The notes under the pieces are model-generated. The model saw nothing but the letters and a program-made list of their open reading frames with translations, was not told the origin of the DNA and did no database searches. From NCBI GenBank assembly GCA_003260075.1, contig QLIY01000613.1, positions 23,843 to 87,842 of the forward strand: DNA of 64,000 nt. The letters run 5' to 3'. The stretch's first letter is position 1. Every line of letters begins with the position of its first letter. The translations under genes were made by a program, and so were the position numbers. Shown here in pieces: positions 23,147-36,296 of this stretch. This DNA comes from Phallusia mammillata. Taxonomy: Eukaryota > Chordata > Ascidiacea > Phlebobranchia > Ascidiidae.

Positions 23147-24936
23147 TTTGGACAAAACAGCAACACACAAAATATATAATACAATTTCAAAGCATTCAAC
23201 ATACAAACTTGGCAGTTGTTAACTAAACTACAAAGAATTTAGGTCTAAAATAACACAAATTTGCAACCGTGCATAGCCTACAACATTTAACATTAATTGC
23301 TAGAACTAAAACACTTTTAGTTGGTCCAAATTTCAACAAACACGCTTTTTTGCGGGAAAATATAATTCCCCGGGTTTTTTATACTTGACCATCAACATCA
23401 TAATTTATTGCAACAAATTGTTCCAAGAGCTGCAAATTATGGCTTGGCATAGATTTAAAACGATCAGACATATTTTATAACTTATCACTTCCGCGTTATT
23501 TTTACAACCCTTGCTCTCTGCTGCCTCTGTTTACAACCGGCATTTATGAATCACTGGAATATTTGAATGAAATCAGCTCAAATTCGTAACAAAACAATAC
23601 GCACGCCACCGACGTTAACAGTAACAATTATTAAGTAAAGGTAGGCCAGTATTTCTTAACCTTTTTTCTTGGTGGCACCCCCCTTGAAGTTACAAATCAG
23701 TTCTGTCACCTCCGTTGTATTTTCAGCAACGTAACTATACTGTTCCACCACCCTAATAATTCAGCATTTTCGCACCCGCTAGAAACAGGATTTGTGCCTA
23801 TTTAAGTAGCATCAAATTTATTACAAAATAAAATAAAAACTGTCACATGGTAGAATAATTTGCTTTGTTAATTATGCCGAAGGAGTTGAGTTGAGTTGAG
23901 TTTATTTGGCGTGGCGGCAGAAACCACATAGCAATACGCAGTTGTGCTGAAACCAAACAGGAAACAGCTGCGCACCGTTTGAACATTTCAAAGCCTTATA
24001 AAGTGGAAGGCAAGCCTTAAACGAAATCAGTTTAGGGCTGTTTCGTATATGGATTATAAACGTCAGAAGTAATTGTGAACAGTCAACACTGTAACGAAGA
24101 CTACACTTTGTTTTACAAAACGTTAGCGCATGTCTTTGCTGGAAACCCTTGTTGAGTTTCATAAGAATGTACGCCTCTCATTTGTCAATTATCAACGAGG
24201 CAGTTATCAAACATAGGCTGACAGGCTGTTTTACCGTTTTGGGCAGTTAAAGAAAATACTAACAGAGGGTTTAAGCCAGGGGTGGGCAACCTGCGGCCCT
24301 TTATTAGAGGTTGTGCGGCCCGCAGAGACGCTTGGATTTCAAAAGTACTAGCAAAGGGGGGGGGGCAATTATTACAAATTTTTGAGCTGATTAATGCGCT
24401 TGGTGCTAGTTTTCTGCGATCAGGCAAAATTTGGCTAGACTCAATTGCGAATTATACTTGTAGTTAAGCATATTTGGTAAGAAACAAAGCGAAATCTCTT
24501 TGTGTTATGAACATGTGCGGCCCGCGATCCAATTTTGACATTTATAATTGGCCCTACATTAACAAAGGTTGCCACCCCTGGTTTAAGCAATGCATTTATC
24601 ACGTTTAGCCAGTAGGTCGTATTTACATAACGTGGCTAAATTGGTAGTAGCTTGTGGGTCTTAGCATAGAAATGTATATTTTATAATTGAGTGAGAGTAT
24701 TGCAAATCATGTTTGGTAAAACGTTTACAGCACTGAAGCAAAGGACATGAAACAAAAACAGTGATTACGTAAAATTCTGCCTACTGCACTGCCTTTTTTC
24801 TTTACGACCACATCCGCTAGACTAGATAAAGTACGCTACGTCGGTGAGCTAATCACAATTTGTCATTGACCAGAAGTTGGTGTGTGCATGTATTGTGTGC
24901 TATAAGGAAGTTGTATATTTTGTACTAGCTTAGAGC
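23147..24936. other. Head-to-head intergenic region SHIP / glutaredoxin
   Basis: About 1.8 kb between the two start codons. It contains a hAT-like MITE (24277-24580), a degraded piece resembling a hAT left end at 23650-23700, and a ttgagttgagttgag microsatellite at 23886-23900. It must hold both promoters, but I see no unambiguous TATA box or initiator. Confidence 0.6.
24277..24580. mobile_element. hAT-like MITE, family C (contains a G10)
   Basis: Ends caggggtgggcaacctgcgg and ggttgccacccctg are flanked by a perfect 8-bp duplication gtttaagc (24269-24276 and 24581-24588). The interior has gcggcccgc words. A G10 at 24356-24365 lies inside it without flanking copies; it may be a small gap or a real run. 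Confidence 0.9.
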
Positions 24937-25476
24937 ATGGCTTCTTACGATCAAAAAATCAAGGCTGCGATTAATGGGGATAAAATTGTTATGTATTCGA
25001 AGACATACTGTCCATATTGCAAAATGGCAAAATCTGCTTTGAAAGGTGAGTACAGCTACAAAATGTGAAATGTATATCTGTACAATGTGTAATAAATATG
25101 AAGAAAACTACATCCAAAACAAAACTACGAGATTTCAAAGGCCTGCTTTTAACCCATTAACAACTGCAGCTAGCCGCATAACAAATTAAAGGCCCAAAAC
25201 AAAGTACTTGCATTTAGACTCTTATGTTGAATTCATGTAAATTGCAATTTCAAACATGTCCACTTTTTTTACTTTTTTGCCTCAGGGGTTAATGCAACTT
25301 TCAAGGCCATTGAACTGGATGAAATGAACGACGGAGCGGATTATCAAAATGCACTGCAGGCAATCACCGGTGTTCGTTCTGTGCCACAGGTTTTTATTGG
25401 CGGGAAGTACGTTGGTGGTGGAACAGACATGAAAAAACTGCATGATAGTGGCAAACTGGCAACAATGGTTGCTTAA
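24937..25476 (+). CDS. GLRX: Dithiol glutaredoxin
   Basis: Small thiol-disulfide oxidoreductase that uses glutathione to reduce protein disulfides and mixed disulfides, normally in the cytosol. Two exons, 24937-25045 and 25286-25476, join in phase (AAAG/GGG, Lys-Gly) to give 99 residues, the usual length for a class I glutaredoxin. The active site is TYCPYC at residues 23-28, with the nucleophilic Cys at 25. The glutathione-binding VPQVFIGG and GGGTDM motifs with the cis-proline before V are present near the C-terminus. There is no signal or transit peptide, so it is cytosolic. Translation starts at the first ATG of the frame. An AATAAA at 25603-25608 lies about 130 bp after the stop. It is divergent from SHIP and convergent with plastin. 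Confidence 0.95.
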
Positions 25477-27439
25477 ACTTTTTACCTGTTCAAAAGACTA
25501 TTGCTTATTACTTATTTTTCATTCGTAAAACGATTCATTAAAAATAGTTTGGTGTTGCTCTTCATTGTGTTGCAAACTGTCAAGTAATACGAGATTTAAG
25601 ACAATAAACAAAAAACTCATTTATTGGCTGTTTTGTCAACATGCTAAATAGGCCCAAAAGCCTAGTAATAGCCATCAGTTTAAAGGATTGGCTACGAACA
25701 AAGCCAAACAAACTAACAATGCTCATTAAACGTATGTTAGCATAAGGTTGGACATCTGGGAGGAAATCAATTGTTTGATCTTCATTACTGAACAATTGAT
25801 GTAAGCCCAACGTTTTGAAACCTAACCCTTGCGCAAAGATCATCAAGAAGCATTTCACTTTGTCATTATGACGCCCAGAAACGCTTTGCGGTAATGACGA
25901 GGCGGTTTGTTAGTACAGTACTGGCTATTCAATAGGAAGAATTGTGTTATGATGACGGTTGCTTCTTACAACAAATAAAGCTCCGTCACGGTTCTGGTTA
26001 CATCCGATTATTTTTGCTGAATAATTAATGAAGCGGTAACACGCTCAATACCGGTAGGTAGAATTCTAAAAACGTATATACAAGACATGTTGTTGTCTAT
26101 CGCAGAGATGCACCGTTTTTTCTCAAGTGCTTGTGACTTTAATAGTTTTTATGTGCACAATGAGTATGATTTTGGAGTGGCAATAAAAAGAAAGGTTTTA
26201 AGTACCTAGCGCCAAAGTGCCCCTAACCCGATCTGCGTATTTTTTCCAACATTACAAATACGTTGCATAAATTTAACCCCCAAAACAGCGCAAGACAATT
26301 TTTGTAACTACCCTGCTTACAAGATTGTGGGCTACAGACAAACACATTTAATACCTCAGTAGCCTTTAATTCTGTTGGTTCATCAACCCCTGTGAATTTA
26401 AACGATGACACAGCATGACTCATCATAATCTGACGTATGCTGTTTCCAACCTAGCTACAAGTGTTTTGCAATAAAGTCTGTCCAATTTTCTGCCTACAAA
26501 AGGTTTATATTTGTTGGTTAGACAGAAGAATCTCCATATGATAGAGCTGGATGAGCCTATATGTTGAGTCCTTTTAACTAATATAACGACATGCCAGTTA
26601 ACATATAAAAAACAGCTGAAATGCTGAATCTTCTGATAAAATTGAGAAATTGCCTCAATTCTTGATCGAAGGGAATTCCTTATCTTAGGGCGGTTATATT
26701 TCACTGTTTTCAGTGGTACAATTATGACGTCATCAGGATGTTTGTGACGCAACAGGGCATAAGGCACGACAAGCAAACATATGACGACTGTACAGGACAA
26801 AAAAATCTCCGAAATCACCCGATTATCGGGTATTGCACAAACATTTACTTAATAATAGCAAAGAATTTGACTGGAATGAAAAATTACTGTTGCTCGCTTA
26901 TGTATAGGAATTGTAAATAGTTGTGTACGCAATTTTAAGGAAACGTATTCTCCTGGGATAATGACAAATCAAGCAAAACGAGACATTTTCCCTTGGTAAC
27001 ATTGCGCTACCGTGAGAATAGAATACACTCATTTCAATGTGAAAAATGGAATGCAATGGGGAAAAATACAGTCTTAAGCCCGGTGAAAAAATAATTGACA
27101 ACAGATAATCATTTTTTTAATAATTTAGCAGTTTGACATAAGTGCAGTTTTTCTATCAATCTCTGCCGTGTTTAAGAACTGCAAAAGCGGTCGACAAAAA
27201 AAGGACAAAAATTAAACGTAAAAGAAAAGCGTTCACATTGTAAATCACATGAGAGAAACGTAAAATAAGCCTGGGTACACAATAAGGGGATTAGGGCGAC
27301 GCTTAAAATATAAGAAATATGACAAACAACATTAAGAGATTGTCCCGTGACCCGACAAAAGTCCGACAGCAAATATGTTCATTTTTGAGGCGACCGAATT
27401 TGGTGCTTCATAAGTCAGTAGTTGGTGGATGGAAAGGCC
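25477..27439. other. Intergenic region glutaredoxin / plastin
   Basis: The 3' ends of two convergent genes face each other here. It contains the 3' UTR and AATAAA of the glutaredoxin and a dispersed repeat copy (26759-26938). No gene is recognised; the longer frames (26423-26818, minus) look like chance. Confidence 0.55.
26759..26938. repeat. Dispersed repeat, copy 1
   Basis: About 175 bp (gcaaacatatgacgactgta... to ...gcaattttaagg) recurs at 30480-30655 with about 10-15 percent difference and small indels. No terminal repeats or target duplication are clear. Family unknown. Confidence 0.75.
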
Positions 27440-30400
27440 TTAGGTTTTGTTCATTCCAGTGCCCATAAGGCAGGCGAAGACTGTAAGGACCATCTTGGCA
27501 TTAACCTCGACCAAATCTTCCGGCAAAGCGTAGATACGAGAGCCGATCTTACGCGCCATTGACAAGGCATATCTAAAAACATATTAAGTTTAAGGTTGTA
27601 TAAGTCATCAGTTTATGCCTGAAAACGGCGCCGTGTTTTTTGTTCACTCTTTGGGCCGATTTTAGTCCAGCAATATTTTGACAGCGTTTTATCAAATTTT
27701 CGGTGCATACAAACTTATTATACATCATCAGACATTATGGGGTCCAATTTAGTGAGAGGTCTGCAGTGTGAATAGCTGTACGACACAAATTACTTCGCGT
27801 GAAAACTGGACACAAGGACTTAATCTAGTCGCTTTATTTAGTAGCTTGGTGCTTTTGCATTGATACTGCGACACTGAGCCGACTTCGCTTTGGTTCCCAA
27901 GCAGTTGCTTGACCATTGTGAGCCAGTTTTCCTCTGTGGTTTATGCCTAGTTGCGGCATCGCACAGAATAGGTGGGGCATGGCTTTACAGCCTGTTACTC
28001 CCAACAAACTGGAGTACCGTTGGATAGCTACACTAGCCAATATGGTCGATCTCTCGTCACCAGCTTCACTGATGAGACCTTATAAGTCAGTGGTTCTCAA
28101 ACTTTTTTGACCGCGACCCAAATCTGAGTTGGGGGGGGGGACCATTGGGAGCCAGTTTTCCTCTGTGGTGTATGCCCAGTTGTGGCATCCCACAGAATAG
28201 GTGCGGCATGGCTTTACAGCCTGTTACTCCCAACAAACTGGAGTACCGTTGGATAGCTACACTAGCCAATATGGTCGATCTCTCGTCACCAGCTTCACTG
28301 ATGAGACCTTATAAGTCAGTGGTTCTCAAACTTTTTTGACCGCGACCCAAATCTGAGTTTTATGAATATCTCACGACCCAAGCCTCAAACATCAAAAAAT
28401 TTAAATATTCTTATTAACGAGCCGAACTGCAATTTCGAGGCCACGCCGTCGCCGCATAGGAGTCTGCCCATGTCTAAATGGCTGCAGGCTTAACGAGGTC
28501 GATTCGTTTGACAACACTGCATAACAAAACACACATTGTGGCTTTGCAGCACCATGATCATTGATAGAAGTGAATCCCAAATCTAAAAAGTTTCCTTGTA
28601 TGAATACTTAATAATCCTTAAACGCTAACTGTTACATCTCCACGTCTAGTTTCGCAAGATTACCTTGTCCTTTTATTCCCCGTGCTATGACGTTACAATC
28701 GCTATGTGCGTAACAGTAAAATTGAAAGGCTATTGTCGGTATGTTGTAATGATTGGTTCATTTACTGAACAACGTGTCAAATGAGGTGACTTTACTACTA
28801 CATTAAGAAAATTCGTTTGTGTTTACTTAATACAGTAATAGTTCGTTTGGGCAGAATGGAATCACCGCAGCGCGACCCATTTTTTGACCCTGCGCGACCC
28901 ATACTTTGAGAACCACTGTTATAAGTCGAAACAGTATGCACGGTCCGCAACTTATCATTTACTGGCTTTGTGCTTTCACAATCTGGTCGATTCTCAAAAA
29001 AACATCCAATTCAAACGCTTCTTATTCCGTTTGTAACTAACAGTTTTTAACAGTAATTCAAAAAGTGTAGCAAACTCTTGTAAGCTAGGGGCGAGAGTTC
29101 AACCTGCGACCCTGGTCTTTCGCGATGTGTTAGTCAACCTACCTTGCGTTCAGCATCTTTTCTTCTTCGCTTTCGCCAGGAGTTACCATATCGTAGTTGA
29201 TACTGCCAGGAGAGATGGCGTCGATCAGATCAATAACCACGTGGGAAGTCGCAATGCTTGAATCCTGCGACAAACTATGGGTTAGCTTACAAAGCCAAAA
29301 TCTTACTATAAATACAGTAAGCCTCGGCTAATCCGGACCCGTTTGGACCAAAAAAATTGTCCGGATTAACCGATGTCGATTAGTTCAAGTCACATTACAA
29401 ATCATTTGTTCCTCACGTCTAGTCCGGATTTGGCGAAGATTCGGATTAACCAATGCCGAATAGTTACGTGAAGTCTTACCACATTATAAATCATTTGTAC
29501 CATAAGTTTTTTCAGATGAGGCGAATATCTGGATTAACCGATGTCGATTAGTTTAAGCCTGCCACATTACAAATCTTTGTACCTCAGGTTTTGTCCGAAT
29601 TAGGCGACGAACCGGTTAACCAAATCCGGTTTAACCGACGTTTACTGTATGCTTACTTACATAGCGTTTTAGTAATATATAGTTACTGGTATTTTATGGT
29701 TCGTGCCCCCATTTCAGGCCTGCTTGCAATGTACTTGACATGCTTTCAGCGCGCTACAGGCACCTGCTCAAAGATAAGAGACCGAATCATTCGTTATCGC
29801 ACAGTGTTTTCATTGCGTTGTGACGTGCTTGCGTTTGATTCTTTTTTACTTTGTTCATAGTGCACTGTACTACGCGCATTCAGTGTTATTTATGAAGGCT
29901 ACCTGTAAAAATACAATTGCCAGAAGAGCTCTATAAAATTATTTTGCTTGACCATTTGAAATAAAACTCTTGTACACAGTTTGTAAAGCACTAAAGCAAA
30001 CATGTGCTTGTCCAAATTGGTACATTCCAATCGGAAGTAAGAAGTTTCAATCACTGACCTTGAACGATCTTATTTGTGTTGATTTATCATGTTCCGAGAG
30101 AGTCTGGTTAACCCAACCGACTATTTCCGGGTCACTAGCGGCTTTGCCATCGTCGCTTAAGCGTTCCAAGATCTTCAAAGTGTACCTGCAAAAGCCAGGT
30201 CAAAGTCAGCAAAAGAAGCGAAGTGCAAAAAATGTTTTAAAACTGCCTATGGAAAAGCATTGATTTGATATCAAACACAACCAGAAATTGGTTGCTTAAT
30301 TTCAAATATTTCAAACACCGCAGGTTCAAAGATTTTTTTCGTTTGGAATCAACATCAGATGTGCACGCTGTGGTCACACACCAGTTTATTTGCAGTATCG

Positions 30401-33400
30401 CAACTTTATCAGTCTGGGCAGACACATAAATTCAGTTAGCAACATTGGATGTGTATGCTGTGCCAAACCGAAGGCATGATATGCAAACATATGACGACTG
30501 TACAGAACAAAAGAATCTCCGAAATTCACCCGAGCATTGAATATATCACAAAATTTAGATTTTACTTGATATAGCAAAGAATTTGACTGGAATGATAAAT
30601 TACTGTTGCTCGCTCATGTATAGGAATTGCAAGTATTTGTGTTCTCAATTTTAAGGAAAGAGGGAGTGTTGGTACTTAAGACTTTAATGTGTTACTTACG
30701 CTCTCATAATTTGCCACACAACAGCTAGGATTAAATTCTTGTTGCCAGTGTTAATGTCTTCACCACCAATGCCAATGATTTTAAACTTCAAGTCTTTGGC
30801 ACAAGTCAAAGCATAATTGCAGTTCTCAAGTTTTTTCATTGTGGATCCTGCAAAAAAGCGGACATCAGTTTTTTAAATATTTTTTTTTATAACGAATTTT
30901 AAATATTGGCACATAAAGCTACAAATCATGCTGTAACCAAATATTTTACTTGAAAATTGGCTTTTTAAAATATTTTTATATTTCATATATTCTATATCCT
31001 ATTTACTGTACACACCACTTCAAGCAAAAACGAATGGGCCACACACATGTTTATGCAAATTGCTTAAGGTGTAAAAATGGTGTGATTACTTTTAGATTCT
31101 TTAGGACAAACTAGTAGAAAGCATCAACCCAAACCTTATAGGGTTTGTCCATATTCTTTTCACATCACTATGTTGTCATGTACTCACAAAAGTAGTAAAA
31201 AAGGTAAGGCAAAAAATTCCCATTTTCTGAGAATTAAATCTCTGATAATGCTGTCAAAGGCCAGTTTCAAAACACACGTATATTTGTCAAAAATTGAGAA
31301 ATGTTGTTCTAAACTGTAGGAATGATTCTGACTAAAAACAATGTGTGTTCTCTTCAGGAAAGGAGACCAATAATTAACAGGCTTTAGTAAAAAATGCAAC
31401 CCAAAGTATATACGGGAGAAAAAAATACACCAAAATAAAATCTTACCCATTTTAGGGTATGGGGGCTTGTTAACTTTGTCCCAATTAACAGTGTCTTCCT
31501 TGATATACCCATACAGCTTCAGAAGTACAAGTCCATCTTGAACATCTCTACAAACACAATATATACCACGAATTAGAGCAGAGGTGTGCAACATTTTTTG
31601 ACGATGCACCGTATAACCAATTTCGGACCTCAAGCGAGGGCCACATAACTTTTTTTAATGTGCACAATAAATTTAAATTTATTTTCTCAAATATATTAAA
31701 TTTATTTTCTCAAAGAGTTTTAGCGCAACACTGGCTACAAAATAATTGATTACTAGACAAAGGGAATTGTTACAGCATATTTGGTGAAGTAGGCTACTTG
31801 CTGTATGATCCTCCGGTTGGAAAACGCTGATTTAGCTTATACTCTATAGCAGAGATTTACCGAAAAGTAAGGGCAAAATTTTGCTAAATTCTCAGAATAG
31901 TTGCATTTTTTTATCTTAATAAGTGTGTTGGTGAGGGCCACACTAAATGGCTTGGCGGGCCGTACTGTGGCGTGCGGGCCGTTTGTTGCACACCCCTGAA
32001 ATAGAGTATTTAGTCCATCTTTACAATGGTGCAAAGGAGTATAACTTTTGTTTCGTTTTCGACTGTTTTTGTACAAGACATGTAGTCTGCAGTTGTAGGT
32101 TTTCATTTGTAAATCGACTAGTAATATAGACCTACATTAAGAACAATGACTTGGTAGTCAACGGCTAAACACTAATTGTAAATTTTGTACCTGTCCAGCT
32201 TGTTGACACGTGGACTAACCCCAAGACTGTTCATCCAGTTCCGGAAGGTTTTTTCTTCTCTTGTCTCATCTGCACAAAAGGATAAGTTTGTCAAAAAAAC
32301 AACATATGCAGCAGATATTCGAATTCATTATGGTCTTAAATCTTTTCTTGCTTGCAGATTTTCACAGCAGTGTATTAAGCTGTACTGACCCGTTTTCCAC
32401 CTAATAACGCTTTAAAAAATTTTGATACCCTTCCGAAGCATTAGGTTAGTATGTTGACAGGTCTTGTAAATGCATTTTTAACACTCGGGTCAGTTTGTGC
32501 AACTGCTTAGCCCAGCATCTAAAACAGCGATGCTTGCTACCGAGTACTCAGGTTCAGGCTCGGCTCAGCCCTTCCCTCGTAAATTTAAGTTTTTTCAACA
32601 ATTAGAAATGTACCAACAAAATGCAGTCAATTTTTTTCCCCGAGTCCAAATCCTCTGTTCTATTGCCTTATAGAATGTTGCTTACCAACAATCTCTTCTT
32701 CAATTTCAACTTTTTTCAAAGCAGGATGAGTGTTGAAAAGATTGGCAACAAAAGCCAGATTAAGCTTAGCGTGTCCCCTGCAAATGTCTTTAGCTGTGAC
32801 AAACTCCCGACAACCAAGACGATCAGCTGACTTTAGAACGGATTCTGCACGGTCCGAAGGGTTTGATGGCTGAAACGATATAAACACATTTAAATAACAT
32901 AACCAACATGTACATATGGTTGCTGCCCCAAGAGAATACTAATTGCAATTTTGTTTAATTTTAGTGGTTCTTGTTCTAAACTATTTTTTTGTTGCACTTT
33001 GGTGATAAAAAGCATAAAACACAGTTAAAACATTGCAATGGTTATGTGTTGCACGAAAAAGATTCTCTTAAAAAATAAGATCAAATTGACATTCTTTGCA
33101 AAACTACATGGCTATGAAACTACATGGCACCATAAGTTCCACACATTGGCAACACATAAATAAAGAGTTTTAGTTCTTACTGAAGCATCAGATTTGCCAT
33201 TAATAGCTGGGTCTAATTCATATTGTTTCAATTCCTCATCGACCGGTTGAATCTGTTCCAATAAATAAGCGTAAGCAACCGAGTCTTTAATATCGCCACT
33301 AAAGTTGGTGATTTTCTTTCCTTTGGCAGCCTCCTGGTACCCTTCTGAATTGGCAAGATGATAATTAACCCATCTGCAAAATAATTTACAAAAATGTTAT

Positions 33401-36296
33401 GACCTGAAGATTAGGTCACCCCTAAAGTAAAAAGCTAACAAAAGTTAGTTCATTGTGCTCTTAGAAAATAAAAAGTTCAAATACAATTCTACAAGCATGT
33501 TTTTAAACTTTATATCGGTCATTTTACCTCAGCAGCAATTCCTCTGGTGAAAGATTTTGTAAGTCTTCTAAAGTTTCGCCGTCGTGAGCCAGTGCAAATA
33601 AATCTATGCAACACAAGCCACCAAAGTTTAGTTGCAAACACATCACAAAAACATATAACTAACGAATCTTGTTATGCTGGAACTACGTTTAATTGCACAA
33701 GGATGGCAAATCCAAACAAAGTTATTGCCAAAAAAGTGTCCGCTTAATCGCATAATTTTGTTAAATGCAAAAAAAAACGCAAATTGGTAAAGCGTTTATC
33801 CAGTTTCACCTGTATATTCAATTTCTTACAAAATTTGCATATTTTTTTGACATTTGGGGGGGGGTTAAAAATGCCGGTGAAGACCATTTCTGCAGTTCAA
33901 AACCAAAAGGTAAACAATTATTTAATGTAGCCATACAAGACAAATCTAAAGGTTTTTTTTACACAAAATGTCTGGTTTATGGTGGTTGGGTTCATTTTGC
34001 TTAAAAACATATGTACAAACTGAAATGATTTGGACAATATTAGAAGGTTGGCACAACACACTAAAGAGCACGATTGGTGAATAATTTCCCAAGTTAATCA
34101 TAACACTCAAGATTGTCAAGTAGGAAAACACCTCATGTATTTACTAACCTGGGCAATGGGCAAGATCGATCTTTGCGAAGAGACCGATCCTAATGACTTG
34201 CCAGAGTAAACCCAAGACAATGTGGGGCCTTCCATCAGCAATATCCTGTCCACCAATATTAACAATACTGCAACCTATAGCTGATGCAGAGTTCACCGCC
34301 AAGTTAAGATTTTCCTGAGAAAAAAACAGAGCTGTTGTTATAAAGTGGCAACATTAGCTCATATGCCCAATCTATTGTCACCAACTGCACTGAAGAAACC
34401 TGATAAGTGAAACAGTACATACTGTCTGCAGCTTATCATAGCTGTTCGGTTTGAATATATTATTAAAATCAACCAAACAATTAGACTTTATATAACCAAG
34501 TATTGCTCATCCAGCAGTTTTATTGTAAACAATCGACATTTCGACGTCCTGTACAAGACGCCTTCATCAGGATAATGACATAACTTGCAAGACAAAATTA
34601 GACTTTATTTTTCATTTTTTACCTGTTTACGGTAAACGTTGAGGTTCTTTTTGTTAATGGTTCTCTCGTCGATTGTATCAGGCTGGGAATGGTTGATCAG
34701 TTTACTGTTTGTAAAATAGGAAACAAAATTGTTAGGGTACAAACATAACCTACATCATGACTATTTAGTGCAATATAATAAAAGGGAATAACATGTAAAT
34801 CTTTCAACAAATTCAGATTTGACAGGTAATTGTTAAATTGCAACTCTCATTAGCCAAACTTTTTGTTTTGAATTTACAGACATATATACGCATTTAACCA
34901 AAATATCTTTGAGCAATGATACTCCACAGTTTCAAACCAGTATGCAATTAAACAGTATAAATCACAAAACTGTATGTAAAAAAACAATTATGATTCATTC
35001 AGATTAGCATACTTTTTTACGAGATATTTGTTTTCTGTAACCTTAATATACAACATGGAATAGTATAGTTTGTTCTTTATTTTTTTAGAACATTTCTGAC
35101 ATACCACAAAACTATTCCATCTCCAAGCTTCTTGAAAAGGTCATCTGGGTTCATTCCCTTCACCTGGTTTCCACAGTCTGGGTCTTCTTTCAAATGCTGG
35201 AAACAATATTATTTTTACGTTTTTTCACGAGAAGCAGGTCAAATTCTTTAACAACCATCAAACAAACCTTCATGATCCAGTTTGTGAAAGCAAGGCATTC
35301 TTCTTGAGAGTAAGAATGCTGCGTTCCTTCAGCAGAAGCCTCAGAAAGTCCCCCTTTAGCCACAATGCCACTTTTTGCTGCAACTGTTTTCTTGAAGTTT
35401 TTAGCGACGTCATTTTTTGTCACGGATTGGTAAATCTAAAATCAGAGTAGAAAATATACTCAAAAAGAGCCGCAGATAACCAGAGTCAGTGCAATCTTTC
35501 ACTTAAAAAACAGAAATGTTATTTTCGCGAATATAAAAAGCACCACCAGTTTCCTCTTTTTAGAAGGAAATACTAAAAAAGGAAACATAAAAGCTATGAT
35601 ATTAAATACTAAACAAGTATCTGTCCACAAAACCAGTTAGTACTGACAAAAACAAATGAAAAAGATCAGGGCATAAATTATAAAACAACTTTTTTGTAGT
35701 TGAGAAGTTAATAACTGCCTGTTAAAGTCAGATTCAGTTATGTTCCATTTAAGTAAGAGGTAAACAACAATACCTTAGCAAATTCAGAAGGTGTGATAAC
35801 ATTGTTGTTGTCGACGTCAAACTCTTTGTACAGATCGCGGATTTTGAAACTTGGTTGTGGCTTTCCACATTTATCCAACAAGTTTCCCATTTCACCCTTA
35901 TCAATATTTCCATTCTGATTTACATCTAAACACACAAACATCAGCAATTGTACACCACAGTTTTTAATCAGCAAAAAGTTTATTTAGTTCAATTTCTGTA
36001 ACTGATTTTTGAGTTTAAAGGGGCCTTTTTCAAATAAAGAAGGTGCTGCGAAAAGTTTTTGCAGACAAAATGACATAGAAATAGAATGGATTCGAAAAAG
36101 TTTTGTTTGTCCATCAACCATCAAAGGAAGGTATTATTAGCTTACATGATAAGGTTACCAAGAATTATTGATTCATATATATACATCATTACTGAAACTT
36201 ACCAATGAAAGAAAAACATGACACCAAGTGTTCCAACTCTTCTCCAGTTATTCCTTCCTGCTCAAGTTCACTCGAAATTCTTTCCTCGTATGACAT
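27440..36296 (-). CDS. PLS3: Plastin / fimbrin, actin-bundling protein
   Basis: Calcium-regulated protein that cross-links actin filaments into tight bundles in microvilli, protrusions and the cell cortex. Fifteen exons: 36203-36296, 35774-35925, 35268-35435, 35105-35196, 34623-34704, 34149-34314, 33528-33603, 33181-33373, 32686-32869, 32191-32269, 31447-31547, 30700-30847, 30059-30185, 29143-29264, 27440-27572. They sum to 1917 nt (638 residues plus stop), close to the 627-630 of vertebrate plastins. Two EF-hands come first (loops [12 protein letters not shown] from residue 32 and [12 protein letters not shown]), then four calponin-homology domains in two actin-binding modules; landmarks are [57 protein letters not shown] and [10 protein letters not shown]. 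It ends [12 protein letters not shown], like FACLMGRGMKRV in human. All 14 junctions keep phase. The paralogue name is arbitrary, since an invertebrate probably has one plastin. Confidence 0.96.
27912..28359. repeat. 219-bp exact tandem duplication around G10
   Basis: 27912-28130 and 28141-28359 are both 219 bp and differ at about six positions by eye, separated by G10 at 28131-28140. The duplication includes a SINE-like segment and the first 43 bases of the hAT element at 28317, but only the right copy continues into the whole element. It lies in a plastin intron. Confidence 0.93.
28317..28918. mobile_element. hAT-like non-autonomous element
   Basis: Ends are cagtggttctcaaactttttt and actttgagaaccactg, with internal gaccgcgaccca and cgcgacccat words near the two ends. 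The 8-bp duplication ttataagt is perfect (28309-28316, 28919-28926). It sits in the last plastin intron, inserted into a SINE-like sequence (cttcactgatgagacc/cgaaacagt) also seen at 8600-8635. Confidence 0.92.
29315..29647. mobile_element. pogo/Tigger-like MITE, copy 2
   Basis: Ends cagtaagcctcggctaatccgga and ggtttaaccgacgtttactg with TA flanks. The interior is longer than copy 1 because an approximately 100-bp unit (ccggattaaccgatgtcgattagttcaagtc...) is repeated two to three times. It lies in a plastin intron. Confidence 0.85.
30480..30655. repeat. Dispersed repeat, copy 2
   Basis: Second copy of the family at 26759-26938, located in a plastin intron. The preceding 30355-30475 resembles the tandem repeat at 1935-2200. 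Confidence 0.75.
31579..31998. mobile_element. hAT-like MITE, family D
   Basis: Ends cagaggtgtgcaac and gttgcacacccctg, with target duplications aattagag (31571-31578) and aaatagag (31999-32006, one mismatch). The right interior has gcgggccgt words. It lies in a plastin intron. Confidence 0.88.
33856..33864. other. G9 run
   Basis: Nine G in a plastin intron, without flanking duplication. It is the only short run that is not 10 long, so it could be natural. Confidence 0.4.
34525..34592. repeat. Dispersed short repeat with facing gacg words
   Basis: The stretch acatttcgacgtcctgtacaagacgccttcatcagga resembles 3065-3105 (gttttgacgttctatacaggtcgtcttcatcaga). It is a MITE-like relic in a plastin intron. 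Limits unclear. Confidence 0.4.

Noticed and set aside
31184-31633. 149-residue minus frame
   Set aside because: Only 31447-31547 within it is a plastin exon; the rest is intron read through.
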